Part shown: positions 9,538 to 17,931 of the stretch, piece after piece | How the letters are laid out: every line of letters starts with the position of its first letter | Position numbering within the stretch: the stretch's first letter is position 1 | Assembly: GCF_002210425.1 (NCBI RefSeq) | Contig: NZ_MWQK01000004.1 | Span: 1 to 64,000, forward strand | Source of the DNA: Fibrobacter sp. UWB2 | Lineage (GTDB): Bacteria > Fibrobacterota > Fibrobacteria > Fibrobacterales > Fibrobacteraceae | Reading direction: 5' to 3' | Length of the DNA stretch: 64,000 nt | Made by a program: the position numbers and the translations under genes | The notes under the pieces: model-generated | Databases searched by the model: none | The model's input: only the letters and a program-made list of their open reading frames with translations | What the model was told of the DNA's origin: nothing

Positions 9538-9951
9538 TTAACCCAGTTTTTTGACAACGGTTAGAACATTCTTCTGACCATCACGTTTGTACTCAACGCC
9601 ATCCATGATTTTTTTCACGAGGAATATTCCGAGCCCGCCAATTTCACGGTCTTCCGCCGAGAGCGAAACGTCCGGATCCGTCTTCTTCAGCGGATCGTAT
9701 TCCACCCCCTCGTCAATAAAGGTCAGCTTTGCTGTCAGCACGTCCTCGTTCACATTCAGAATCAACTTCATATTAGAAGATCCCGAATAGCGAACAACAT
9801 TGCTGAACAGTTCATCAATGGCTACGCCAATCTGCATGATAGCCTTAGGCGACGGATTCAGCGGCTCCAAGGAGCTTTCAACAAAGTCCGTCAAGGTCTT
9901 GACATTTTCAAATTTCGAATCTACGACGATTTCTTTAACCCAATTCTGCAT
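9538..9951 (-). CDS. Anti-sigma regulatory factor (RsbW-like serine kinase)
   Basis: 137 residues, HATPase_c_2 fold. N-box IDELFSNVVRYSG binds Mg-ATP; G-box region REIGGLGIFLVKKIMDGVEY. Such proteins sequester a sigma factor or partner and phosphorylate the STAS antagonist encoded next door. I chose the ATG at 9951; a TTG four codons upstream (9963) is an alternative. A consensus promoter lies just upstream. Confidence 0.9.
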   Translation of the reverse strand: MQNWVKEIVVDSKFENVKTLTDFVESSLEPLNPSPKAIMQIGVAIDELFSNVVRYSGSSNMKLILNVNEDVLTAKLTFIDEGVEYDPLKKTDPDVSLSAEDREIGGLGIFLVKKIMDGVEYKRDGQKNVLTVVKKLG

Positions 9952-9985
9952 AGTACCAGCCAAAAGTTTCGTAAATCATACAATA

Positions 9986-10015
9986 ATTATACATTTATCT
10001 CGCGCAGTTTGTCAA
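9986..10015 (-). promoter_or_regulatory. Consensus sigma70 promoter of the anti-sigma/STAS operon
   Basis: On the minus strand TTGACA (10010-10015), 18-nt spacer, TATAAT (9986-9991): both boxes match consensus exactly. The leader to the ATG is about 28 nt. Confidence 0.8.
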
Positions 10016-10062
10016 TATTTCTGCAAAAAGCCCTAAAAAATGTGTTTAAAAGCAAACAATTC

Positions 10063-10068
10063 TATATT
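10063..10068 (+). promoter_or_regulatory. -10 box for a leaderless Nudix mRNA
   Basis: TATATT ends 7 nt before the ATG at 10076; no Shine-Dalgarno and no clear -35. Confidence 0.5.
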
Positions 10069-10075
10069 TTCCCGC

Positions 10076-10561
10076 ATGATAAACACAACCCTTTGCTACA
10101 TCGAACAAGACGGCAAGTACCTGCTGCTCCACCGCATCAAAAAGAAAAACGACATCAACAAGGACAAGTGGATAGGCATTGGCGGCAAGTTCGAAGAATG
10201 GGAATCGCCCGAAGACTGCATCCACCGCGAAGCACTCGAAGAAACAGGGCTCACACTCATCCGCCCCAAGTACCGCGGCATCGTCACGTTCATCAGCGAC
10301 GGCATGGACCAGACCGAATTCATGCACCTCTTTACGGCAACCGAATTTACAGGCTCCATCAAAGACTGCGACGAAGGCGTACTGGAATGGGTGGACAAGC
10401 AAAAAGTGAAGGAACTCCCCCACTGGGACGGCGACCTGATATTCCTAGCCCTCCTGGAACGCGGCGAACCGTTCTTTTCACTAAAGCTCACCTACAAAGG
10501 CAGCACGCTCATAGAGGCCTTATTGAACGAAAAGCCTGTGACACTACAGGATTTTCTGTAG
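10076..10561 (+). CDS. Nudix hydrolase, 8-oxo-dGTP diphosphatase type
   Basis: 161 residues. A perfect Nudix box runs from Gly37 to Leu59: G-x5-E43-x7-R51-E52-x2-E55-E56-x-G58. N-terminal CYIEQDGKYLLLHR and the following KWIGIGGK resemble MutT/MTH1-type house-cleaning enzymes that hydrolyse oxidised purine nucleotides. Substrate is inferred from overall similarity only. The start at 10076 is preferred because homologues begin there and a -10 box lies 7 nt upstream. Confidence 0.88.
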   Translation: MINTTLCYIEQDGKYLLLHRIKKKNDINKDKWIGIGGKFEEWESPEDCIHREALEETGLTLIRPKYRGIVTFISDGMDQTEFMHLFTATEFTGSIKDCDEGVLEWVDKQKVKELPHWDGDLIFLALLERGEPFFSLKLTYKGSTLIEALLNEKPVTLQDFL

Positions 10562-10659
10562 TAATGTGATTTTCCGCAATTTTTTGGGGAATTATTCAGA
10601 GCAGGGCTTAACAAAAGCGACAAAATTAAGCATATTTGTGATACTCCAAACCAACCCCA

Positions 10660-10708
10660 GACTCGGCAAGATGCGTACTCCTACGATATTGCCGAGTCGC
10701 TTTTTTTA
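10660..10708 (+). terminator. Terminator after the Nudix gene
   Basis: 10-bp perfect stem GACTCGGCAA / TTGCCGAGTC (10660-10669 with 10689-10698) with an inner CGTA/TACG hairpin, then GC and seven T. Confidence 0.85.
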
Positions 10709-10718
10709 TGGGCTATAG

Positions 10719-11234
10719 TTACCACTTGGCAAGGGCATTCGAGACAATCAGGTCCTGGAGCTTTTCAACGGCACGCGTCTGGCCATGGCGGTCTTCGGTC
10801 TCGTTAGCTTGGACGTCATAGACACCATCCGCCGAAAGCGACTTGCTCTCGTAGATGATTCTCTCTTTTACGTTATCGTAAAACCTGACTTCAACGCGGA
10901 TTGTCACACGATACGTTTCAACATCGCTATTGCTATTGTAGTTTTCAGGCTTGTTCGAATAGCTTAACAAAGTAATTTCAAAATCGGCATTTGCCTCGTC
11001 ATTCACAAGACGCACGCCACCCGCATTGCGCTTGAACATATCGACAACAGCGGTATGAATGTTGTTTGCAAGTACCGGGTCCAAAGTCTTGTCCTCGACT
11101 TCATGGATGTTGACCGTCTTGATGTGGCTCGGAAGCGTACTTGCAGTAAAGCTATAGCAGCCCGAAAAAACGCAAGCCAGCAAAGCAAGCATCATGGCAA
11201 CAAACAGACGAGAAATAAACTTACGGTAAAGCAT
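10719..11234 (-). CDS. lptE: LptE-like LPS-assembly lipoprotein
   Basis: 171 residues, predicted outer-membrane lipoprotein with Cys26 in FSGC followed by YSFTASTLPSHIKTVNI. The order of elements (CYSF, SHIKTVNIHEVEDKT, ANADFEITLLSY, YRVTIRVEVRFYD, AVEKLQDLIVSNAL) fits the LptE family that plugs the LptD translocon and helps place LPS on the cell surface. Sequence conservation in this family is low, so the call is moderate. LptD is not adjacent. A -10-like TACATT lies 6 nt before the ATG. Confidence 0.7.
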   Translation of the reverse strand: MLYRKFISRLFVAMMLALLACVFSGCYSFTASTLPSHIKTVNIHEVEDKTLDPVLANNIHTAVVDMFKRNAGGVRLVNDEANADFEITLLSYSNKPENYNSNSDVETYRVTIRVEVRFYDNVKERIIYESKSLSADGVYDVQANETEDRHGQTRAVEKLQDLIVSNALAKW

Positions 11235-11246
11235 AATCACAATGTA

Positions 11247-11281
11247 GAAAAACACCCCGCAGCGCAAAGCCACAGGGTGTT
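11247..11281 (-). terminator. Terminator of the fibro-slime gene
   Basis: Stem AACACCC / GGGTGTT (11251-11257 with 11275-11281), T-run on the minus-strand exit side. It separates the fibro-slime gene from lptE. Confidence 0.6.
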
Positions 11282-11303
11282 CAAAAATCTATAGAACTAA
11301 GCC

Positions 11304-13997
11304 TTATTTTTTCTGAGTTCTGCGATAACCACGACGAATCGTTTCCGTAGTACGCTGGAACGGCATCGTCATGATGGTCGGGTTGTTACCGTTACTTGCA
11401 TAGCAGTAAGAGTAAGCTTCCTTCACGACCGTCATCTGGTAAACATACGGACCCGTTGCAAGCAAGCGACCCTTGTCCGTAACCGGATACATCTTGATCG
11501 TAGCAAGCATTGCACCCGTAGAGCCATACATCGGAGTTTCACCGCAGCCCGGCATCTTCACACCTGCAGACTTCGTAGAAGAACGCAAGCCGTTCAAGGC
11601 GTTTTCAAATTCTTCCTGCGTCACGCGCTTGCTGTACTGGTTCACAAAGTGGCCGAGATGGTCAAACACGCGAATGTTCACATGGAACGGCTGAGTAGTC
11701 GGGAAAGACCAGCTCGTGCAAGATTCGTTACTCTTCTTGCCCGGAACGCTAGCAGAACCGTCATTATAGCAGAGAGTCTTGTTTGCATCCTGGCCTGCAC
11801 CATAAACAACGCCGGCACCTGCAGGGATTGTCGTTGCGCCCTGAGCACCAGAAGTCATAAGCACCTTGGCGCTATCCTTAGCCCACTTGAGCGGGTCAAC
11901 GTTATTGACAGCCGGAATCGGAGTCAAAACAAGGTCAGCCGTCATGTCGGTCGGAATCGTACCGCTACCAGCCAAGTTCGTAAGCGTCTGGGATTCATTC
12001 GTAAAGTCCGGACGGTCATAAGCAGGATCGTCAGGCACCACAGGAGTCGTAGCCACAGCGGTATAAGAAATCTTACCCCACTTTTCACGTTCATCGAAGC
12101 CTTCCACATGCTTGCCAGAGCTAGAAGCCACATAGAAAGTCACCTTCTGAGACCAGGCCATCAACTGAGCCCATTCCTGTGCAGTGTAGTTACCGCCATT
12201 GCCATCATCGTTAAGTCCCTGGCTATACGGAACGTTGAATGCCAAGCGGTCATCACCAAGGAGACCACCTTCAACAATGTTTCCATTAAGGTCCTTCACG
12301 ACACCTTCAAACTGGTACATCTGACCATCGGCACCCTTGTCAACCGGGCCCGTCATCGAAGTCACATAGAAGCCATAAACCAACGTCACCTTCTGGCCGT
12401 TAGCATCGGTCACTTCGCGCAACACAACCATCGAAGGAACGTTCGGATTGTTGATGGCGATAAGGCTAGAGTCAGCCAGCGGGACGTTCATGTACATGCT
12501 GTTGTGAGAAATACCGTTTTCGTCCACCTTCACGACGACATCGCTAACAGTCGGCTGGCCGTAACGAGACGGAGCAAGTTCGGCAAGAGACGTACGGATG
12601 TAAATGTTGGAACCATCGGACTGGCGGTCAGCATAGAAGAAGTGCAAATGATGCCAAGTGTCATCGGCCCAGCCAGTTGCATCAGAAGCGCCGGAGCAGT
12701 TCGTGTAACCGGAAAGCGGTTCACCGACATGGCAACCATGATTGTTCAAAGCCAAAGTCTGGATGTTGACCTTGCCTGGAGCAGACAAGTGCGTACCGCC
12801 CAAGTCGACAACAAGCACGCCATCCACGAAGATCCACATGTCATCGTCACCAGCGAATTCAAACACTTCCGGAGTCGGAGTCTGGTTAGAAGCCTTGTAC
12901 TTGAAGCTTGCATAACCCATCATGGTAAAGGCGTAATTGCGGAGATGCTGCAAGCCGAGGCTACCGTTCATCACAGCGGCCTGCCAAGCTGCGCTATGGC
13001 CACTACCGTTATCAACAGCACGCGGGCCACCCTGATTCAACCAATCCTGGCAAAGCTGAGCCGTATTCTGGTTCAAGAAGTCGGCCTGAGACTTGGCGTA
13101 CTGGTAATTGTAAGGCGGGCAGAAAATAGAGAGAGTCTGCGGGTCATACTGGTCACACACACCGTTCGTCTGGATCGAAGCGTTACAGGGCTTGTTCATC
13201 ACCCATTCTCTTGTAGTCGGGTTGATGCTATCCAGCGGAGAGTAACCACCATTGTTATAGTTATAGTCGTAAATGTAGTACTTGGTACCAGCCGGATCCC
13301 TCGGGATATCCATTGTCGTGTTGACACGCTTGTTCTGGCCCGGCACGTCGAGATACCACTGTTCAAAGAACTTGTTATCGCAGCGTTCGTTCATCTTGCT
13401 GATGACGACACCGTCATACATATCAATCTTGCCATCGGCACCAGGAGGAGCAAACATCAAATAGGGGTTCACCATGCCCGGCGTGTAAATAACCGGGTTA
13501 GCCCAGACTGTACCACCATTCGGGCATTTGTAACCACTCACGTCATTCTGGGCATTCTTGTAACCACGCTGCGTCCATCCCTGAGTAGACTTCTGGGAAC
13601 ATTCACCATACTCCAAGACAGGACCAGCAGAAACAGTCTGCAAATAGGCCGGGAGATACGTGTTCACCTGTCTCGGGAAACCATCAGTACCAATTTCAGC
13701 ACCGACACCATACTTGGTGAACGTGTTCATATTACCGCAAGTATTATGGTAATTAGAGCTAGAGTACCAAACGGCATCGTAGCCATACAAATTCAATGCG
13801 GCACCAGTCGGTGTCACGTAGTTATATATCTCGTTAATATGGTCGACGGATTCTTCCGAAAAGTTTTCGAAGTCCGGGTGATTCGGCTGGAAATCGCGAA
13901 TCACAATATCCAACGTGCGGACATCCTGGGTCTGGGCAAAAGCAACAACGGAACAACCAAACAGAGCACCGAGGGTTATCCATCTATAAAATTTCAT
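11304..13997 (-). CDS. Fibro-slime domain surface protein
   Basis: 897 residues with signal peptide (cleavage near SVVAFA). Start chosen at the ATG 3' of a GGTGGAG motif. The central PA14-like fibro-slime core shows DDMWIFVDGVLVVDLGGTHLSAPGKVNI, preceded by AFTMMGYASFKYK and followed by WHHLHFFYADRQSDGSNIYIRTSL. Fibro-slime proteins are known from F. succinogenes surface fractions linked to cellulose adhesion (from memory). The C-terminal ~130 residues (VNIRVFDHLGHFVNQYSKRV ... GPYVYQMTV) match the C-termini of the two GH9 enzymes in this window, ending in the basic RRGYRRTQKK. That suggests a shared sorting or anchoring domain. Confidence 0.9.
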   Translation of the reverse strand: MKFYRWITLGALFGCSVVAFAQTQDVRTLDIVIRDFQPNHPDFENFSEESVDHINEIYNYVTPTGAALNLYGYDAVWYSSSNYHNTCGNMNTFTKYGVGAEIGTDGFPRQVNTYLPAYLQTVSAGPVLEYGECSQKSTQGWTQRGYKNAQNDVSGYKCPNGGTVWANPVIYTPGMVNPYLMFAPPGADGKIDMYDGVVISKMNERCDNKFFEQWYLDVPGQNKRVNTTMDIPRDPAGTKYYIYDYNYNNGGYSPLDSINPTTREWVMNKPCNASIQTNGVCDQYDPQTLSIFCPPYNYQYAKSQADFLNQNTAQLCQDWLNQGGPRAVDNGSGHSAAWQAAVMNGSLGLQHLRNYAFTMMGYASFKYKASNQTPTPEVFEFAGDDDMWIFVDGVLVVDLGGTHLSAPGKVNIQTLALNNHGCHVGEPLSGYTNCSGASDATGWADDTWHHLHFFYADRQSDGSNIYIRTSLAELAPSRYGQPTVSDVVVKVDENGISHNSMYMNVPLADSSLIAINNPNVPSMVVLREVTDANGQKVTLVYGFYVTSMTGPVDKGADGQMYQFEGVVKDLNGNIVEGGLLGDDRLAFNVPYSQGLNDDGNGGNYTAQEWAQLMAWSQKVTFYVASSSGKHVEGFDEREKWGKISYTAVATTPVVPDDPAYDRPDFTNESQTLTNLAGSGTIPTDMTADLVLTPIPAVNNVDPLKWAKDSAKVLMTSGAQGATTIPAGAGVVYGAGQDANKTLCYNDGSASVPGKKSNESCTSWSFPTTQPFHVNIRVFDHLGHFVNQYSKRVTQEEFENALNGLRSSTKSAGVKMPGCGETPMYGSTGAMLATIKMYPVTDKGRLLATGPYVYQMTVVKEAYSYCYASNGNNPTIMTMPFQRTTETIRRGYRRTQKK

Positions 13998-14200
13998 AAG
14001 ATTCCAATCTCCACCTATTAATAGGTTACAACAATTCCACCTAAATATAAACCAAATAAAACAAAATGAGGTCCTTTTATAATGCAAAATATATGTAAAA
14101 ACAGAAAATATTGAGAAAACATGACAGTTCACGTATTATATCTGAACAAAACGTCAAAATTTCACGACCGTTTTTAGCGGATTAGCTATTTTTTCCGCCC

Positions 14201-14818
14201 ATGAATTGGTCCATTGTTTTCTTTATCATCATGATGCTCCTGCTGTTGCGCATTTTGCGCCTCAGAATCCGCGCCAACACCACCCGTTCGGAATCTTTTA
14301 AGCGACTCCCGCCCAAAGACCAGTTGGCCGTGCTCAAGGAATGCCTCCTGAACAATCCTTCCGAAGCAAATCTCAAGAATCTTGCCAATTTTGTCAGCCA
14401 AACTCCGCAAAAAATCGACATCGATAGCTATCGACCGTTCCTCAAGTCGCAGTTGGAAATTTTTGGCCGCAACGACGCCATCGCCGAAGATAACGAGCTT
14501 TACGCCAAAGAATGCGAATGGATGGACCAAATAAAGCCCCTTGAATTTGAAGAGGCAGAATCGTTCAGGCGAGAAAATGAAACACAAAAGTACATCGAGC
14601 GTACGCTCGAAGGCATCGCCCGCCTGTACTCCGACGAAGCCATTCTAGAATCTCTTGCTAAAATTGCGTCGGACTATCCGCACGCCACAGAACTTGCCGA
14701 AAGCTACAAGCAGCTCATGCAAGCCCGCGACGAAAGTGGCGCTGACGACAAGTCTCTCGAAGCCCTCCGCAAGCAAAAAGAAGCTTGGGAAGAAGACCTC
14801 TTGAACGTGAGAGTGTAA
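14201..14818 (+). CDS. Membrane-anchored protein of unknown function
   Basis: 205 residues. An N-terminal hydrophobic anchor (NWSIVFFIIMMLLLLRIL), then a basic stretch and a charged, mainly helical cytoplasmic or periplasmic domain, with repeated helix patterns (EANLKNLANFVSQ ... EAILESLAKIASDYPHATEL) reminiscent of TPR-like helices. No family recognised. Its stop meets the stop of the convergent next gene with no gap. Confidence 0.7.
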   Translation: MNWSIVFFIIMMLLLLRILRLRIRANTTRSESFKRLPPKDQLAVLKECLLNNPSEANLKNLANFVSQTPQKIDIDSYRPFLKSQLEIFGRNDAIAEDNELYAKECEWMDQIKPLEFEEAESFRRENETQKYIERTLEGIARLYSDEAILESLAKIASDYPHATELAESYKQLMQARDESGADDKSLEALRKQKEAWEEDLLNVRV

Positions 14819-15166
14819 TTATTTTTCTAAAAAGTCCAGCGCCTCGCCCGCCAGTTCCACACAGCGGTTGCACGGGATAATTTTGTTCGGGCGGATTTCC
14901 TGACACTTGGTACAACCCTGCGCCCCACGCTTAAAGACATCTTCAATCGATTCGGCATGGTCGGGCTGCATCATCTTCGCCGCATAGAGCGCCCCGCACA
15001 AGCCATCCGGTGCCTTGCCACCGCCAAAAGTACGGAACATTTCAGCGGCCTTTACCGCTTCTTCTTCGGACTTGCCCGTAGCACGCGCATAGCCATAAGC
15101 TACAGCCATAGCGCAATTACCGCGCTTATCCGCATGGAATTTCTTCGAAAATTCGGCAATCGACAT
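14819..15166 (-). CDS. C_GCAxxG_C_C family redox protein
   Basis: 115 residues. Start fixed by Shine-Dalgarno AAAGGAGC 4 nt before the ATG. Conserved cysteines appear in the family pattern: NCAMAVAYGYA, DGLCGALYAAKMM, GCTKC and IPCNRCVELAGEALDFL. This family is thought to be redox-active or metal-binding; no reaction is established. A perfect 12-bp palindrome sits upstream of the start. Confidence 0.85.
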   Translation of the reverse strand: MSIAEFSKKFHADKRGNCAMAVAYGYARATGKSEEEAVKAAEMFRTFGGGKAPDGLCGALYAAKMMQPDHAESIEDVFKRGAQGCTKCQEIRPNKIIPCNRCVELAGEALDFLEK

Positions 15167-15190
15167 AAATGCTCCTTTCGCAAAAGACAA

Positions 15191-15202
15191 TGTAAATTTA
15201 CA
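15191..15202. promoter_or_regulatory. Palindromic operator candidate TGTAAATTTACA
   Basis: Perfect 12-bp palindrome 24 nt upstream of the redox protein gene, in the expected promoter zone. The binding factor is unknown. Confidence 0.45.
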
Positions 15203-15247
15203 TTCGTGACAGGCGCTGAAAAACTAAATTTTGCATTTTCATCATTT

Positions 15248-15289
15248 TTTACGTGAGAAAAGCGCGTTTTTCACAAATTTTCACGTAAA
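15248..15289. repeat. 42-bp inverted-arm element, copy 1
   Basis: Arms TTTACGTGA (15248-15256) and TCACGTAAA (15281-15289) around 24 nt. The arm cores are 30 bp apart, about three helical turns. An identical-geometry copy lies at 15457. The surrounding AT-rich non-coding stretch 15167-15546 holds nothing else recognisable apart from the 15191 palindrome. Confidence 0.7.
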
Positions 15290-15456
15290 TTCTAGTACAA
15301 ATTAATCAAAATTTTCGAAAAATCGGGATTTCGCGCTCAAAACCGGCACAAAACACAGGTTAAAGATCCTTTTTCGCGAAAAAATCACTTCCAAAAAGCA
15401 AAAAAATTTACAAAAGCGGCATGTTCACCAGCTTTTATTACATACAACATTAAAAT

Positions 15457-15498
15457 TTTACGTGAATAAAGCTCAAAAATTGAAAATTTTCACGTAAA
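15457..15498. repeat. 42-bp inverted-arm element, copy 2
   Basis: The same arms (15457-15465 and 15490-15498) with the same 24-nt interval. The interval is partly similar to that of copy 1 (shared AAAGC near its start and AAATTT at its end). It sits about 50 bp before the small gene at 15547. Confidence 0.7.
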
Positions 15499-15534
15499 TT
15501 TCGCCATTTTTCAAAAATCGCCTTTAAAACACTC

Positions 15535-15540
15535 TATATT
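15535..15540 (+). promoter_or_regulatory. -10 box for a leaderless small mRNA
   Basis: TATATT ends 6 nt before the ATG at 15547; no Shine-Dalgarno. Confidence 0.5.
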
Positions 15541-15546
15541 TTAGAC

Positions 15547-15702
15547 ATGCCTAACGAAAACAACGACATCAAGAATCTCGACCTCGACCAGCTCATCGGC
15601 AACATGAGCTCCATCAACAGCGAAGACTACTGGTTCACCAAAGTCAGTAAAATCGAGGAACACGACGAAACCGCCGAGCCAAAGCAAGGCGAACAAGGCT
15701 AA
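15547..15702 (+). CDS. Small acidic protein, 51 residues, unknown
   Basis: The frame MPNENNDIKNLDLDQL... ends EPKQGEQG. It is hydrophilic and acidic (many D/E), without membrane segment. Support comes from a -10 box 6 nt upstream, normal codon usage for the region, and clean termination overlapping the convergent gene's stop by 4 nt (CTAA shared). No homologue recognised. Confidence 0.6.
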   Translation: MPNENNDIKNLDLDQLIGNMSSINSEDYWFTKVSKIEEHDETAEPKQGEQG

Positions 15703-16208
15703 AACGAGAACGCCAAAACAGCGCCGTAGCGCCCATCCAGAGGATTCAGCAGAGGAGAAATTTGCACTTGCAAATTGAAGGATTCAGCTTCTTTTGATTT
15801 TCGCTGCTCCAAAAGTTCATCTTTTTTTCGATTGTAATTATAGAAATCCCGCTGACGTCTGATTTTCGCGATACTAAAACCTCCATAAGCAATCCAAGAA
15901 GGCAAGACCAAAATCGCAGCGGTAATCGCAGCAGCGTCCAAAACAACATTTCCCCCACGGCATCCTTCGGGACCATAACAATCTGCAGCGCCTCTAGCGG
16001 CAAACACCAAAATCGGAGTGGCAATAGACAATCCAACACTCGTCCAATAAAGCACTTCGGACATTGTCTCATTCGCACGAAACCTTTGATAATTATAATT
16101 CGCTAAACTATCGTAATACGCCGCGGAATCAACTGGCGTAACCACAGCCGATTCATTCGCCAAGCAAGGCATCATCAACAACGCGACACACAACAAAATA
16201 ATTTTCAT
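15699..16208 (-). CDS. Exported protein with two membrane segments, unknown
   Basis: 169 residues. Signal peptide (cleavage near MPCLA), then VLYWTSVGLSIATPILVFAA and VVLDAAAITAAILVLPSWIAYGGF as membrane segments separated by a short loop with two cysteines (CYGPEGC). A basic helical tail RRQRDFYNYNRKKDELLEQRK precedes a beta C-terminus (LQVQISPLL ... YGAVLAFSF). No family recognised. TATATT lies 7 nt before the ATG. Confidence 0.72.
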   Translation of the reverse strand: MKIILLCVALLMMPCLANESAVVTPVDSAAYYDSLANYNYQRFRANETMSEVLYWTSVGLSIATPILVFAARGAADCYGPEGCRGGNVVLDAAAITAAILVLPSWIAYGGFSIAKIRRQRDFYNYNRKKDELLEQRKSKEAESFNLQVQISPLLNPLDGRYGAVLAFSF

Positions 16209-16215
16209 GCGAATT

Positions 16216-16221
16216 AATATA
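16216..16221 (-). promoter_or_regulatory. -10 box, leaderless type
   Basis: Minus-strand TATATT ends 7 nt before the ATG at 16208. Confidence 0.45.
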
Positions 16222-16257
16222 AAAAAGAAACCCTCGCAAACGCAAATGTTTTGAAAG

Positions 16258-16284
16258 GAGATGCCGCATCAAGTGCGGCATGAC
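16258..16284 (+). repeat. Palindromic repeat, GATGCCGCA...TGCGGCATGAC type
   Basis: Stem ATGCCGCA / TGCGGCAT (16261-16268 with 16274-16281) around TCAAG; ends ATGACAA like the other family members. Confidence 0.75.
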
Positions 16285-16287
16285 AAC

Positions 16288-16322
16288 ACAAAAAAGACCC
16301 TGCAAAAATTGCAGAGTCTTTC
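16288..16322 (-). terminator. Terminator of pgk
   Basis: Stem AAAGACCCTGCAA / TTGCAGAGTCTTT (16293-16305 with 16309-16321), one mismatch, tight loop, T-run on the minus-strand side. Confidence 0.8.
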
Positions 16323-16331
16323 AAAGGTGAT

Positions 16332-16366
16332 GGATCCTATCGCCCTTTTTAGGGCTCCAGGATGAC
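16332..16366 (+). repeat. Palindromic repeat, GGATCC...CCAGGATGAC type
   Basis: Starts GGATCCTATCGCCCT, ends AGGGCTCCAGGATGAC; inner CCCT/AGGG stem. Lies 10 bp beyond the pgk stop. Confidence 0.75.
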
Positions 16367-16376
16367 ATTCTTGCGA

Positions 16377-17633
16377 TTACTTGTCAGTGAGGAAAGCAAC
16401 GCCCGGAAGCACCTTACCTTCGAGCAATTCGAGGGAAGCGCCACCACCCGTAGAGGTGTGGGTCACCTTCTTGTCTGCGCCGTACTTCTTGGCAGCCGTA
16501 GCGGTATCGCCACCACCGATAACGGTGATTGCGCCAGCAGCGGTAGCTTCGACGATAGCGTCAGCCATAGCCTTGGTAGCCTTTTCGAAGGCTTCGAATT
16601 CGAACACGCCTGCAGGACCGTTCCAAACGATGGTCTTTGCAGACTTGATTGCATTCACGAAGAGCTTGGTGGATTCAGCACCCACATCGAGGCCCATCCA
16701 TCCAGCCGGAATGCCTTCGGCGTCAGTGACAGCCTTCGTGGCAGCGTCGGCAGCGAACTTGTCAGCTGCGATGTAGTCAACCGGGAGGATGATTTCCTTG
16801 CCAGCAGCCTTAGCCTTAGCCATGAGATCCGGAACGAGCTTGGCACCTTCTTCGTCAAACAAAGAAGAACCAATTTCGATGTTGTTCAAAACCTTCTTGA
16901 AGGTGAAAGCCATGCCACCGCCGATGATGATCTTGTCGGCCTTGTCGAGGAGGTTGTTGATGAGCTGGATCTTGTCAGCGACCTTTGCACCGCCGAGGAT
17001 GGCGAGGAACGGACGCGGAGGATTGTTGAGCACCTGGTCGAATGCCTTGAGTTCCTTGTTCATGAGGAAACCAGCAGCGCGCTGCGGCAGTTCAACACCA
17101 GTCATGGAAGAGTGGTCGCGGTGAGCGGTACCGAAAGCGTCGTTCACATAGACGTCAGCGAGCTTGGTGAGGCTTGCACGGAAGGCCTTCACGGCTTCCT
17201 TGTCGGCCTTTTCCTTAGTTTCGGTGCCATCGGCGTTCTTGATCTTGCGCTTGCCTTCTTCTTCGATGTGGAAGCGGAGGTTTTCGAGGAGGATGATTTC
17301 ACCCGGCTTGATAGCGGCGCAGGCAGCTTCGACTTCAGGACCCACGCAGTCGGAGAGGAACTTCACCGGCTTCTTGATGAGTTCTTCGAGCTTCTTGGCA
17401 ACCGGAGCGAGCGTGTACTTCATGTTCTTTTCGCCATTCGGACGACCCAGGTGAGAAGCGAGCACGACGGCTGCACCGTGATCGAGAGCGTACTGGATGG
17501 TCGGGAGAGCGGCTTCGATACGCTTGGTGTTGGTGATTTCGCCAGTCACCTTGTCCTGCGGAACGTTGAAGTCGACACGGATGAACACGCGCTTGCCGGC
17601 GAGTTCGAGATCTTCGATAGAAAGCTTTGCCAT
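16377..17633 (-). CDS. pgk: Phosphoglycerate kinase
   Basis: 418 residues, usual length. Transfers the acyl phosphate of 1,3-bisphosphoglycerate to ADP in glycolysis; cytoplasmic. Signatures: [110 protein letters not shown]. Shine-Dalgarno AAAGAGG lies ~10 nt before the ATG. The gene is monocistronic, with its own terminator. Confidence 0.98.
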   Translation of the reverse strand: MAKLSIEDLELAGKRVFIRVDFNVPQDKVTGEITNTKRIEAALPTIQYALDHGAAVVLASHLGRPNGEKNMKYTLAPVAKKLEELIKKPVKFLSDCVGPEVEAACAAIKPGEIILLENLRFHIEEEGKRKIKNADGTETKEKADKEAVKAFRASLTKLADVYVNDAFGTAHRDHSSMTGVELPQRAAGFLMNKELKAFDQVLNNPPRPFLAILGGAKVADKIQLINNLLDKADKIIIGGGMAFTFKKVLNNIEIGSSLFDEEGAKLVPDLMAKAKAAGKEIILPVDYIAADKFAADAATKAVTDAEGIPAGWMGLDVGAESTKLFVNAIKSAKTIVWNGPAGVFEFEAFEKATKAMADAIVEATAAGAITVIGGGDTATAAKKYGADKKVTHTSTGGGASLELLEGKVLPGVAFLTDK

Positions 17634-17696
17634 TGTAGCAATCCTCTTTTTAGGGTTAAAATTTTACGCAGGGAAATATAGTAAATAGAAACGGCC

Positions 17697-17725
17697 GTTA
17701 TTAGTCGTTAGTTATCAGTCATTAG
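17697..17725 (+). repeat. Heptamer-phased repeat
   Basis: Four degenerate 7-mers in register: GTTATTA, GTCGTTA, GTTATCA, GTCATTA. Located upstream of pgk on its promoter side. Confidence 0.6.
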
Positions 17726-17774
17726 AAAAAACATGAAGATTTCCCGCACTTCTTGTAACTAGATTTTTACAAAC

Positions 17775-17806
17775 AAGGTGTCATTTCATATTATAAGGTG
17801 ACATTT
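17775..17806. promoter_or_regulatory. Direct-repeat operator candidate
   Basis: AAGGTGTCATTT (17775-17786) and AAGGTGACATTT (17795-17806), 20 bp apart (two helical turns). A second pair, AATCGTGA, lies at 17834-17841 and 17846-17853. Upstream of the 17932 gene. Confidence 0.4.
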
Positions 17807-17931
17807 TTATCACACTTATAATTTATTCGCCCAAATCGTGATTCTAATCGTGAAAAAAATTTATATAATTCATTACTGGTGTTTTTTTTATATATTTTTC
17901 CAAAAAAATTGGATTATTCGGAGTAGATACG

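Noticed and set aside
11649-14021. 790-residue open frame antisense to the fibro-slime gene
   Set aside because: No domain or start signal; the minus-strand protein has clear family motifs.
16362-17681. Open frames antisense to pgk, and likewise 27381-28658 antisense to fumarase and 51388-52959 antisense to the GT-C gene
   Set aside because: All are reverse-strand shadows of confidently identified genes.
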